Positions 1 through 7,879 are shown, counted from the stretch's first letter. The stretch: DNA of 13,090 bases from JAVBNW01 sp031551255 (GCA_031551255.1 JAVBNW010000073.1:1-13090), one strand, 5' to 3'. Made by a program: numbers and translations. The notes: generated by a model from the sequence alone, not told the origin.

Positions 1-33
1 GAGTTATATATACTAAAGTATGAGGGATCGGTG

Positions 34-69
34 GCGGCAATCCCGCATGCGCGCATGCGGTATTGCCGC
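34..69. repeat. 36-bp near-perfect palindrome
   Basis: Two 18-base arms centred between bases 51 and 52 pair throughout except for one C/T mismatch (42 against 61). The core is GCATGCGCGCATGC. No T-run follows on the plus strand and no A-run precedes it, so it is not a standard intrinsic terminator. It lies upstream of the likely ABC-operon promoter, so it would not be in that mRNA. It could insulate the operon from an upstream gene outside the window, or be a protein-binding or cruciform site. Confidence 0.8.
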
Positions 70-84
70 GTCATGCCGCCTCGA

Positions 85-114
85 TTTGCAAACCTGATAA
101 AAAAGGTTTATCAT
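85..114 (+). promoter_or_regulatory. Likely sigma-A-type promoter of the ABC exporter operon
   Basis: The -35 box TTGCAA (85-90, 4 of 6 consensus) and the -10 box TATCAT (109-114, 5 of 6) are 18 bases apart. Transcription would start near 120-122, leaving a leader of about 25 bases that contains the GGGAGGGGA ribosome binding site (132-140) of the first ABC gene. Confidence 0.5.
95..113. promoter_or_regulatory. Perfect inverted repeat in the promoter spacer, candidate operator
   Basis: TGATAAA (95-101), five bases AAAGG, then TTTATCA (107-113) form an exact dyad that fills the spacer and runs into the -10 box. A dyad here suits either a repressor that blocks polymerase or a MerR-type activator that untwists a long spacer. 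The 18-base spacer is shorter than the 19-20 bases usual for MerR promoters. No regulator gene is in the window. Confidence 0.5.
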
Positions 115-146
115 AAAGCCATTGCGCGCGTGGGAGGGGATAGCCG

Positions 147-1886
147 GTGCTGCTCGGTTTTTTCAAAAAATACGGCTGGCAATACGTGCCGGGCGTGATT
201 TTTTTGGTGATCAGCGCCTATTTGCAGATGCTCACGCCGCGCCTGCTTGGGCAAATCATCGACGGGCTCAGCACGGCCCTGATCGATAAAACCGCCATCT
301 ACCGGCTGGTGGGGTTTATGATGCTCACGGCGCTGGGCGTATTTGGCACGCGCTATATCTGGCGCTACTTCATCAACGGAAACGGCCGCAACCTCGAGGC
401 CTATGCGCGCCAGCGTCTGTTTACGCATTTTCAGCACATGGGGGTGCACTTTTATGCGTACCGCAAAACCGGCGATTTGATGGCCTATGCGATCAACGAC
501 ATCAACGCCATCCGCCAGACGTTTGGTCCCGCGGTGGCGATGCTGATCAACGGCATATCGCTGGGCGTTATGGCGGTTAACAACATGGCCACGGGCGTAA
601 ACCCGCGTCTGGCGGTGTTTGCGCTCGCGCCGGTGCCGGTAATCATCGCCGTGATGGTGGTGATGGGCAGGCAGGTCAGGGTGCGCTTTCGCAGGGTACA
701 GGAGGCGTTTGCCGCAATTTCCGACCGCGTGCAGGAAAATATCTCCGGCCTTCGGGTGATCAAGGCTTACGTGCAGGAGGACGCCGAGGTGGAGCGCTTT
801 GAGGAGCTCAATACGGCCTCTCGCGACGCGAACCTTTCCATGGTGCGCATGAGCGCGTCGATGTCTCCGGCGGTAGATTTGCTCTTTGGCGTAAGCTTTA
901 CCATCGGCCTCATCTACGGCAGCGCGCTCGTTCGCAGCGGCGCGATTACGCTGGGAGATTTTGTGGCCTTCAACGGCTATCTTGCGCTGATCGTGCAGCC
1001 GGTGCGCTCGGTGGCCCGCATTATCAATGTGTTGTCGCGCGGCTTCGCGTCGCTTCGGCGCTATAACGCCATCTTGGAAGTGCCGCCGATGATTCAGGAT
1101 GGCATGGACGACGCGCCGGAGGGGCTCAACCACGCCGATATTCAGGTGCGCAACCTGTCGTTTCAATACCCGGGCGATGAGCGCTACGCCCTTGACGACA
1201 TCAGCTTTCATTTAAAACCCGGCAAGAAGCTCGGCATTTTAGGGCGCACCGGTCGCGGCAAGACGACGCTTGTGAACCTGCTGGTGCGGCTTTATAACGT
1301 GCCGGACGGCGCCGTATTCATAGGCGGGTGCGACGCCAACAGGCTTTCGCTCGACCGCCTGCGCGTGCCGGTAGGCTATGTGCCGCAGGATAATTTTCTG
1401 TTTTCCTCCTCCATCGAAGACAACATACGCTTCTTCAGCGACGAGTACGGCCGCGAGCAGGTGGTGGAAGCCGCCCGTGCCGCTTCGGTTCTCTCGAACA
1501 TCGAGGAGTTCCCCAATGGCTTCGAAACAGAGGTCGGCGAGCGCGGCATGAGCCTGTCCGGCGGGCAAAAGCAGCGCATCTGCATTGCCAGGGCGCTGAT
1601 CAAGAAGCCCGCCCTGCTCATCCTGGACGACAGCCTTAGCGCCGTGGATGTGCGCACCGAGGCGGAAATCCTCAAAAACATCGGCGAGCAGACCGATAGA
1701 GGCGGCAGCGCGATCCTGATTGCCCACCGCATCAGCGCGCTGGCGGCCTGCGACGAGATCATCGTGCTGGATCACGGGCGCATCTTGGAGAGGGGCTCCC
1801 ACGACGAGCTGATGGCGCACGGCGGGCTGTACGCCTCCATCGCCCGCGAGCAGATGGCCGCCGAGGACGAGGAGGTGGGGGCATGA
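147..1886 (+). CDS. ABC exporter half-transporter, subunit 1 of a heterodimer (degenerate catalytic site)
   Basis: This is one half of a membrane ABC exporter, probably for drugs or lipids, acting at the cytoplasmic membrane. A transmembrane domain fills about residues 1-310 and an ATPase domain about 330-575. Visible motifs are Walker A GRTGRGKT (366-373), Q-loop Q414, canonical signature LSGGQ (470-474), Walker B ending at D494, D-loop SAVD and switch H527. The residue after Walker B is D495 instead of the catalytic Glu. That is the known mark of the non-catalytic NBD in heterodimeric exporters such as TM287/288, LmrCD and BmrCD. The start is a GTG at 147 with GGGAGGGGA six bases upstream. 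The gene overlaps the next ABC gene by ATGA, which fits equal production of the two subunits. The length of 579 residues is normal. The substrate cannot be read from the sequence. Confidence 0.93.
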   Translation: MLLGFFKKYGWQYVPGVIFLVISAYLQMLTPRLLGQIIDGLSTALIDKTAIYRLVGFMMLTALGVFGTRYIWRYFINGNGRNLEAYARQRLFTHFQHMGVHFYAYRKTGDLMAYAINDINAIRQTFGPAVAMLINGISLGVMAVNNMATGVNPRLAVFALAPVPVIIAVMVVMGRQVRVRFRRVQEAFAAISDRVQENISGLRVIKAYVQEDAEVERFEELNTASRDANLSMVRMSASMSPAVDLLFGVSFTIGLIYGSALVRSGAITLGDFVAFNGYLALIVQPVRSVARIINVLSRGFASLRRYNAILEVPPMIQDGMDDAPEGLNHADIQVRNLSFQYPGDERYALDDISFHLKPGKKLGILGRTGRGKTTLVNLLVRLYNVPDGAVFIGGCDANRLSLDRLRVPVGYVPQDNFLFSSSIEDNIRFFSDEYGREQVVEAARAASVLSNIEEFPNGFETEVGERGMSLSGGQKQRICIARALIKKPALLILDDSLSAVDVRTEAEILKNIGEQTDRGGSAILIAHRISALAACDEIIVLDHGRILERGSHDELMAHGGLYASIAREQMAAEDEEVGA

Positions 1887-3661
1887 CCGATGCGATGAAC
1901 GTACCTGCCCGGACCGAAAAAAAGCGCAGCATGGCGCGGCTGTGGCCATACCTGAAAAAGCGTATGCCCCTGCTCGTGGGCGGGGTGCTGCTCGCGGTGG
2001 TGATCAACGCCGCAGAGCTCTTAAAGCCGCTGATCCTCAAAGTGGTGATCGACGATTTCCTCGTGGCGAGCCGCGCGGACGAGGGGCTTCATTCGATCTT
2101 TGCGCTGGGCATAGGGTATCTGCTATGCGTGGCGGCGTCGGCGACGCTGAACGTCGTGCAGGCGATGCTGGTGAACACCATGGGGCAAGATACGCTCATG
2201 CGCATCCGCAGGGATGTTTTCCGCCACATCCAGCGTCTGCCGATGCGCACGCTGGACAGGTTTACCTCGGGCAGGCTCATCACCCGCGCGACGAACGATG
2301 TGGAGGGCCTAAATGAGCTGTTCGTGGACGTGCTGGTGAACGTCATCCAGGACGGGCTGCTGCTCGTGGGCATCGCGGGTATGATGCTTTTTATCAACTG
2401 GCGCCTCGCGCTGGTGGCGTTTGCCACCGTGCCGCTCATCGCGCTGGGCACGCTGATTATCAGGGGCAAGCTTCGGCGCAATTTCGTCAGAGTCAAGGCA
2501 CTGGTGGCGCGCATCAATGGCTTTTTTGCCGAGAACATCTCCGGCATGCGGCTCGTGCAAATCTTTCGGCGCGAGCAGGAAAAGCAGCAGGAATTTTCGG
2601 AGCTTAACGAAGCTTACAAAAAGGCGACGCAGACGCAGGTGCGCCTTAACAGCTTTATGCAGCCGATGATGGACATCATCAGCGCCATCGGCATCGCCCT
2701 TCTAATCTTCTACGGCATGGGAGGCGTCGCCGAAGGCGCGCTGGAAATCGGCGTATTGTATGCATTTACGAACTACATCAAGCAGTTTTTCGCGCCGATT
2801 AACGATTTAGCGGAAAAGTATAATACCGTGCAATCCGCCGCGGTATCCTGCGATAGGGTATTTGAGTTGCTGGACGATGAGGACGGCGTGGAATCTCTGG
2901 AAATGGGCCGCGCGCTCGAGCGCACGCACGGGCGCGTAGAGTTTGAAAACGTGTGGTTCGCCTATAAAGGCGAGGAATGGGTTCTTAAGGATGTGAGCTT
3001 TGCGATCGAGGCCGGGCAAAACGTTGCGTTTGTGGGCTCTACAGGGGCAGGGAAGACCACTATCATCAACCTGCTCACCCGTTTTTACGACGTGCAACGC
3101 GGCCGTATCTTGCTCGACGGCACGGATATCCGCGCGTTCCGGTTGGAGGATCTTCGGCGGCAGGTTTCGGTAGTTTTGCAGGATGTGTTTTTGTTTTCCG
3201 GCTCCATCGCAGACAATGTGCGCCTGGGCGACCGGGAGATTGACGACGACATGGTGGACCGCGCGCTCTCCATGGCCGGCGCGGACGACTTTATCGGCAA
3301 CCTGCCCGCCGGCATGGACGAGCCGGTGACCGAGCGCGGCGCTACGTTTTCTTCCGGGCAAAGGCAGCTTTTATCGTTTGCGCGGGCGATTGCGCACAAT
3401 CCTTCCGTGTTTGTTCTCGACGAGGCCACCGCCAACATCGACACCGAAACCGAGCGGCTGATTCAAACCTCCATCGCCAGCATCGCCCAGGATCGCACCA
3501 CCATCATCATCGCCCACAGGCTCTCCACCATCAGGGATTGCGACAACATTTTCGTTCTTCGGCGCGGGCGCCTGGCCGAGCAGGGCAACCACGCGCAGCT
3601 GCTCGCCGCCGGGGGAATCTACGCGCGGCTTCACAGCATGAGCGGGCTTGTGGCGAGGTGA
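1883..3661 (+). CDS. ABC exporter half-transporter, subunit 2 of a heterodimer (catalytic Walker B)
   Basis: This is the partner half of the exporter. About 25 cytoplasmic residues come first, then a transmembrane domain to about residue 320 and an ATPase domain from about 350. Motifs are Walker A GSTGAGKT (385-392), Q-loop Q433, Walker B VLDE with catalytic E514, and H545. The signature is FSSGQ (489-493) instead of LSGGQ. It complements the first subunit: one composite site pairs the first subunit's D495 Walker B with this altered signature, and the other pairs E514 with the first subunit's canonical LSGGQ. The family layout is that of YheI/YheH (BmrC/BmrD). The ATG at 1883 overlaps the upstream stop and uses the GGAGGTGGGG inside the upstream gene as its ribosome binding site. 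The stop codon lies at the left edge of a fold-back element. Confidence 0.94.
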   Translation: MTDAMNVPARTEKKRSMARLWPYLKKRMPLLVGGVLLAVVINAAELLKPLILKVVIDDFLVASRADEGLHSIFALGIGYLLCVAASATLNVVQAMLVNTMGQDTLMRIRRDVFRHIQRLPMRTLDRFTSGRLITRATNDVEGLNELFVDVLVNVIQDGLLLVGIAGMMLFINWRLALVAFATVPLIALGTLIIRGKLRRNFVRVKALVARINGFFAENISGMRLVQIFRREQEKQQEFSELNEAYKKATQTQVRLNSFMQPMMDIISAIGIALLIFYGMGGVAEGALEIGVLYAFTNYIKQFFAPINDLAEKYNTVQSAAVSCDRVFELLDDEDGVESLEMGRALERTHGRVEFENVWFAYKGEEWVLKDVSFAIEAGQNVAFVGSTGAGKTTIINLLTRFYDVQRGRILLDGTDIRAFRLEDLRRQVSVVLQDVFLFSGSIADNVRLGDREIDDDMVDRALSMAGADDFIGNLPAGMDEPVTERGATFSSGQRQLLSFARAIAHNPSVFVLDEATANIDTETERLIQTSIASIAQDRTTIIIAHRLSTIRDCDNIFVLRRGRLAEQGNHAQLLAAGGIYARLHSMSGLVAR

Positions 3662-3752
3662 AAAGACGAAGGCCTTCGGCGACCAAAGGGCATGATGCCC
3701 TTTGGAATCTCCGCCTTGAGAATTCCAGTATAAAGGCGTTCGTCGGCTTTTC
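3660..3752. repeat. Three-arm fold-back element between convergent genes, possible bidirectional terminator
   Basis: The outer arms are 3660-3676 and 3733-3752. They pair as GAAAAG/CTTTTC, ACGAA/TTCGT and GCCTT/AAGGC, with a 3-base bulge and one mismatch (16 bp in all). Inside is a perfect 11-bp hairpin at 3683-3705 (CCAAAGGGCAT and its complement). A second hairpin at 3704-3726 pairs GGAATCTC with GAGAATTCC around one bulge and shares two G residues with the first. The left arm also contains the 12-base palindrome CGAAGGCCTTCG (3667-3678). T-rich sequence follows the outer stem on both strands, so it could end transcription from both convergent genes. It may also be a dispersed repeat, but there is no second copy in this window. 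Confidence 0.6.
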
Positions 3753-3755
3753 TGC

Positions 3756-4577
3756 TTATTCTGCGCCTGCCTTGGCTACCTCGCCGCGAGGGCGCAGAGA
3801 CCACAATAGCGACGCGTGCCAGCCCGCAAGGAAGAGCACGCCTTGCCGGAAGCCTACATGGTGCGCTTCCAGCCGGTTGAGCCACTCCCCGCCGATCCTT
3901 ATGCCGCCTGGGAAAAGCGAAAGCAACAGCCGCAATACGTAGAAACCGCCCGTGAACGTTACGACAAGTGAAAAGATAAAGATGGCCACCCTGCCCGTTT
4001 GGACCGGGCGGTGCGCGAGCGCGCCCAGCGCCGCGCCCAGCGCGATGAGCGCGCCGATGTGCAATACGAGGAACAGGCGATGCGGCGGCTGCGGCACGGG
4101 GCCGCCGAAGCGCATCCTATACACCGTGCTCAGCAAAAGACCCGTCGCCCAAAGCGCCAGAAACCCCGCCGACAGCGTCGCGATCGGGTACGGCTCAACC
4201 TTGCGCCGCGGCTGCAAGGTCAGCGCCGAGCCCAGCAGCGCGAAGAGATACCAGGCCGTTGCGAGCTCCGCGTCGCGGAACCGGTTACCGACCAGGGCCA
4301 GCGCCAGCATCGTCCCGCTGAGCAGCGCGGCGAGGATGCCCAACAGCAACAGCAGCCGCTTTTGCGGGCGCGGCTTTATACAGTCGGCCCGGGTGATCGC
4401 GATGCCGCCGAGCGCGAGGGCCCCGAGCATTTGCGCCGCCTGAAACCACGGCGCGATGCCGGGTTCGGCGATGAGCCGCCGCGCAAAGGCGAAGTACAGA
4501 AAATCCTGCGCGGCCATCGACAGCGCGTAGGCCGCAATGGGATACAGTATGATCGGCAGGTTCTTGCGCTTTAACAT
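3756..4577 (-). CDS. Polytopic membrane protein, unknown function
   Basis: The 273-residue protein is mostly hydrophobic. I count about seven or eight membrane segments, near residues 9-29, 43-62, 74-96, 107-121, 134-153, 168-188, 197-221 and 243-262. I see no catalytic motif or family signature that I recognise, and no signal peptide other than the first segment. The start at 4577 (MLKRKN) is chosen because GAGGAGGG lies 7-8 bases upstream. The frame stays open to 4901, but that extension is hydrophilic, has no good ribosome binding site and does not look like protein. The gene converges on the ABC operon, with the fold-back element between the two stops. A gene-free stretch of 391 bases separates it from the lipoprotein gene, so it probably has its own promoter, which I could not identify with confidence. 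Confidence 0.75.
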   Translation of the reverse strand: MLKRKNLPIILYPIAAYALSMAAQDFLYFAFARRLIAEPGIAPWFQAAQMLGALALGGIAITRADCIKPRPQKRLLLLLGILAALLSGTMLALALVGNRFRDAELATAWYLFALLGSALTLQPRRKVEPYPIATLSAGFLALWATGLLLSTVYRMRFGGPVPQPPHRLFLVLHIGALIALGAALGALAHRPVQTGRVAIFIFSLVVTFTGGFYVLRLLLSLFPGGIRIGGEWLNRLEAHHVGFRQGVLFLAGWHASLLWSLRPRGEVAKAGAE

Positions 4578-4968
4578 CCTGAATCCCTCCTCGCCGAGGT
4601 CATGATAACCGTCCGCTATATTTATGAAAAGCCTATCGTATCCCAACCCCAAAGGAGGTGCGGACGAGAGAGGAATATTTTCGCAGGGCAAGGAGGCGAA
4701 AGGTGGCTGCCCTTCGGGATACGCCTTGGGCTTTTCATGCCGGCAGCTACGCCGACTGAAATCAGGCGCAGCCATGCCGAAAATGATGCGCTCGCATGCT
4801 CTGCATTGTGGGTTTGGTCGACGATATGTCTGGAACATGCCGCAATCCCGCATAATCAAAACAGTGCCAATGCGAACAGTTAGGCTTTTCCCTTCCGGCA
4901 CCTGTTGTTGCGGCGATGGATTTCAATTTCAAAACCGACATGAAGATGATCGATACGGCGGCTTCAAA
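4578..4968. other. Gene-free stretch with possible leader structure
   Basis: No convincing gene is visible on either strand. Read on the minus strand this is the upstream region of the membrane protein gene. At 4694-4726 AGGCG pairs with CGCCT around an inner AAGG/CCTT stem. An alternative pairing of AGGGCA with TGCCCT would use part of the same bases. These are modest folds and no known riboswitch class is recognisable. No intrinsic terminator with a T-run is seen after the lipoprotein gene that ends at 4969. Confidence 0.4.
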
Positions 4969-6294
4969 CTATTGGTTGATGATCCGGTCGATCGCGTAGT
5001 TGATCGAATCGCCGCCGTAGATGCCGTAGCCAACGTAGGAACCCAGATTGTTCAGGGTTCTCCATTTTTCCGACGACAACGCCCAATAGCCGTCCTCGCC
5101 ATAGATGATCGTTTCCAGCTCTTCGGGGTCTTGCTCAGCCTGAGAATAAAAGGCGGTTTCGCGCATGCCACCGCTCTTTCGCTGCTCTACGCGCCAAGTC
5201 CAGACGATATTGTCCGGATAAGGTTCCTCCAGGGGTTCCTCGGTAAGCAGATCGGTCATGACAAAGCTGTCGCCTGCGGATTGATACATGGCCCAACTAT
5301 GAGATGCCGCCCAATTTCTCCAACAACCGAGTATTTTTTCGTTTTGGAAGTCAATCGCGGGATTGGGAATTTCTGAAAAACTTTCACAGGTTTGATAGTC
5401 GCTGTCCGCAGCCAAATAACACGAATATGTTACGAGGCCCTGCGCACCGAAATGCCCCTGCTTGACCAGGATATCGGTTTCCCCATCAAAATTTACGTCG
5501 GCCAGAATCAAGCCGCCGGTCGCGGTTCCGGTTCTGCCGGTCACTTCGACAACTTGCTTAGATGCATACTCGCCGCCCGCTCTCTCCAAGATCAAGACTT
5601 TTGTTTCAAAGCATTCTTCGTGCGAAAGTTGCGTTTCTGGGTTCATCACCTTGTCGCTTTCCACAAGCTCGAAAATCCGACCGTCTTTAACAATTTTTAC
5701 ATATTGCTTGATCTTGCCCTCAAACCGATTTTCGATGAAGCTTTTGCCCAGCATGGATGCGCTGGAAAGATTGTTGCCATCGGAAACAAAAGCGTCTTCG
5801 CTGTACGTTATTTCGAAATAGGAGAGCCTCTTTGCGAAATCAAACGAGGGGCATATATCCGAATGGATCTTCAAGGCCCTCAGTTCGCTCATATTCGCTA
5901 AAATATCGACATCCTCCTGCGGAACGGGTTGATCGTACCGGATACACAGGTATCGAAGCCTGGGGAAAAGGGCGGGAATATCGCGCAATGTTTCGATGAA
6001 ATCGTCTACGACCAGGAAGAGCCAGTCAGAGCACTGCGCCAGATCCTGCGCCGATATATCCTCCGGCGCTTTCTCAAAATGGGTCGCGAGGGCTTTTTGT
6101 ACGGAGGGATCGTGAAAAGCATACCTTTCCGGCGTCGGCGAAGGGCTGCTCTTGGCGGGGCTTAGCGTCGCGGCGGAGTTGACGGCGCCCGAGGCGCTGC
6201 CGCCGGTTGTCTCGGCTGCCGGTGGACGCATTTGGCAGGCTGCGCATACAAGACAAGTCAAGAAAAACACGGCGCCCAACGCTCGCTTTGTCAT
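4969..6294 (-). CDS. Predicted lipoprotein with LRR-like middle and XAC2610-like C-terminal region
   Basis: The 441-residue protein starts MTKRAL, then a hydrophobic stretch and Cys20 (LVCAAC), so it is probably exported and lipid-anchored. The -3 residue is Cys instead of the usual Leu, which weakens the lipobox. Residues 22-56 are a low-complexity Ala/Ser/Thr/Pro spacer. Residues about 85-160 have leucine-rich-repeat-like spacing (LFPRLRYLCIRY, NMSELRALKI). Residues 266-277 are a calcium-loop-like DVNFDGETDILV, followed by an aromatic and Cys-rich stretch that fits the XAC2610 / FG-GAP-like pattern of surface proteins. The start at 6294 has AGGAGG seven bases upstream. An earlier ATG (6300) closer to the same site runs into TGA after two codons. 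The gene follows the fucosidase by 87 bases with a hairpin between. Its function is unknown; binding at the cell surface is a guess. Confidence 0.8.
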   Translation of the reverse strand: MTKRALGAVFFLTCLVCAACQMRPPAAETTGGSASGAVNSAATLSPAKSSPSPTPERYAFHDPSVQKALATHFEKAPEDISAQDLAQCSDWLFLVVDDFIETLRDIPALFPRLRYLCIRYDQPVPQEDVDILANMSELRALKIHSDICPSFDFAKRLSYFEITYSEDAFVSDGNNLSSASMLGKSFIENRFEGKIKQYVKIVKDGRIFELVESDKVMNPETQLSHEECFETKVLILERAGGEYASKQVVEVTGRTGTATGGLILADVNFDGETDILVKQGHFGAQGLVTYSCYLAADSDYQTCESFSEIPNPAIDFQNEKILGCWRNWAASHSWAMYQSAGDSFVMTDLLTEEPLEEPYPDNIVWTWRVEQRKSGGMRETAFYSQAEQDPEELETIIYGEDGYWALSSEKWRTLNNLGSYVGYGIYGGDSINYAIDRIINQ

Positions 6295-6320
6295 TGCATT
6301 TCCTCCTGCGAATGTAAGCC

Positions 6321-6355
6321 GCCGCTGACGATCCCGAAGCATCGTCCGCAGCGGC
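6321..6355 (-). repeat. Intercistronic hairpin between fucosidase and lipoprotein genes
   Basis: On the minus strand GCCGCT pairs with AGCGGC, and GACGAT with ATCGTC, around an 8-base loop holding TTCG and a 3-base bulge (12 bp in all). No T-run follows, so it may be a weak terminator or an RNA-stabilising hairpin that sets different levels for the two genes. The arms in plus coordinates are 6321-6332 and 6341-6355. Confidence 0.6.
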
Positions 6356-6381
6356 TCATGGAATCATTTAAAGGACCGAGT

Positions 6382-7818
6382 CTACTCGATCTTCACCGCG
6401 AACGGGCCGTTGGCCTTGACCGTTACGCGCAGCGCGTCGCCATCCTGTACAAAGGGAAGCGATTCGCCGGTAAGCAGCGAAACCTTTTTTACGTCGAACG
6501 CGTGAAACGCTCCCTTGGCGAGCGTCTCTATCACGGTTACGCCGCCCTGCGGAGCATCCAGCGCGATTGCGTACAGCGCGCCGCCCTTGGTCGTGAAGCG
6601 GATGTCGCGCCCGGTATAGCCGCGCTTTTCGTTATCGGTAAAGCCGCCCTCGCGCACCTTGGTGGGGCCTTCGCCATACACCGCGAACGGCCGGGTGCCA
6701 TAGATCGCCTCGCCGTTAACCCTAAGCCACGCGCCCATCGCGCGGAGCAGCCTCTCGTCCTCTTCGTGAATGGTTCCGTCGGCCTTGGGGCCTACGTTCA
6801 TCAGCAGCGCGCCGTTTTTCGAAACGATATCGCACAGGTCGCCGATGATTTCGTTCGGCTCTTTCCACGCCTGGTCTTCGGTATAGCCCCACGAGTTGCG
6901 CGCGAGCGCGGTATCGCTCTGCCAGAAGGGGTAGCGCGTATCGGCGAGCTGCCCCCGCTCCACGTCGAACACCGCCATGCTGGGCTCGAGGCCCTGCACT
7001 TTGTAGATGAGCGCGACCTCTTCGCCCCACTGGGCCGCGCGGTTGTAATAGAATGCGACAAAGCGTTTTAAGTGTTCGCGCATGGGGTTAATCTTGATCC
7101 ACCAATCGAAATACCAAATCTTGGGGCGGTAGTTGTCCACCAACTCGGCGCAGCGCGCGAGCCAGTCGTCCATAAATGCCTGCGTGATACCGCCCGTGTA
7201 GATTTTATTTTCGTTATCCTCGGGGTTTGGCCCCATGGGGCCGTAAAAATCGGCATACTCAGGGTTAAGCACGTCGGAAGGGAACTCCCTGCCGCCGTTC
7301 ATGAACCACCAGTGCTCGATTCTGTGCGAGGAAAGACCCTTGACGAGGCCCCGCTTTTCGAACTGTGCATGCAGCTCGCCCAGCACGTCGCGCTTGGGGC
7401 CCATTTCGTAAGCGTTGAAGCGGCAAAGCTTGCTCTTGTACATCTGAAAGCCGTCGTGGTGCTCCGCCACCGGCACCACGTAGCGCGCGCCCGCCTCCTG
7501 AAAAAGATCCGCCCAGCGTGCAGCGGAAAAATCCGGCGCGGTGAACATGGGGATAAAGTCTTTGTAGCCGAATTTTGTGTGCGGGCCGTAGGTATCCACG
7601 TGGTGCTGAAATTCCCTCGAGCCCTGCTGGTACATGTTGCGCGAGTACCATTCGTTGCCGAACGCCGGCACCGAGTAGAGTCCCCAGTGGATGAAGATGC
7701 CAAACTTGTCGTCCATGAGCCATGAAGGCGTTTTATAGCCCCGCAGCGATTCCCAGGTAGGTTTAAAAGGCCCTTGCACGTTGACTTCGTCGACTTTTTT
7801 CAGCCATGCGTCTACCAT
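6382..7818 (-). CDS. Alpha-L-fucosidase, glycoside hydrolase family 29
   Basis: This enzyme removes terminal L-fucose from glycans or oligosaccharides by a retaining mechanism. Family features are clear: FGIFIHWGLYS (39-49), EWYSRNMY, the HHDGF segment (120-124), GLSSHRIEHWWF (161-172) and LLMNVGPKADGT (338-349). D238 in KIWYFDWW is the likely nucleophile by its place in the family; the acid/base residue cannot be assigned by eye. A beta-sandwich-like tail follows about residue 375. There is no signal peptide, so it should act in the cytoplasm on imported fucosylated oligosaccharides, although no importer is in the window. The start is set at 7818 (MVDAWL): GGGAGG lies seven bases from it but only one base from the in-frame ATG at 7824. 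The gene has its own promoter and a stop 87 bases before the lipoprotein gene. Confidence 0.93.
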   Translation of the reverse strand: MVDAWLKKVDEVNVQGPFKPTWESLRGYKTPSWLMDDKFGIFIHWGLYSVPAFGNEWYSRNMYQQGSREFQHHVDTYGPHTKFGYKDFIPMFTAPDFSAARWADLFQEAGARYVVPVAEHHDGFQMYKSKLCRFNAYEMGPKRDVLGELHAQFEKRGLVKGLSSHRIEHWWFMNGGREFPSDVLNPEYADFYGPMGPNPEDNENKIYTGGITQAFMDDWLARCAELVDNYRPKIWYFDWWIKINPMREHLKRFVAFYYNRAAQWGEEVALIYKVQGLEPSMAVFDVERGQLADTRYPFWQSDTALARNSWGYTEDQAWKEPNEIIGDLCDIVSKNGALLMNVGPKADGTIHEEDERLLRAMGAWLRVNGEAIYGTRPFAVYGEGPTKVREGGFTDNEKRGYTGRDIRFTTKGGALYAIALDAPQGGVTVIETLAKGAFHAFDVKKVSLLTGESLPFVQDGDALRVTVKANGPFAVKIE

Positions 7819-7879
7819 ATGCATACCTCCCTTATGTGGCCTTTACAGGCGGTTAAGTGCGGTCGGTTTTGTTAAAAAT

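Noticed and set aside
111..1211. 366-residue open frame on the minus strand
   Set aside because: It is antisense to a clear ABC exporter gene, is rich in His and Arg as expected of a shadow frame in G+C-rich DNA, and has no ribosome binding site.
4578..4901. N-terminal extension of the membrane protein gene
   Set aside because: The extension has no ribosome binding site and a hydrophilic, low-information composition, while a strong site precedes the start at 4577.
4624..5376. 250-residue plus-strand frame
   Set aside because: It covers the gene-free stretch and the antisense of the lipoprotein gene, and shows no family motif or ribosome binding site.
7072..7725. 217-residue plus-strand frame inside the fucosidase gene
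   Set aside because: It is a shadow of a well-supported GH29 gene on the other strand.
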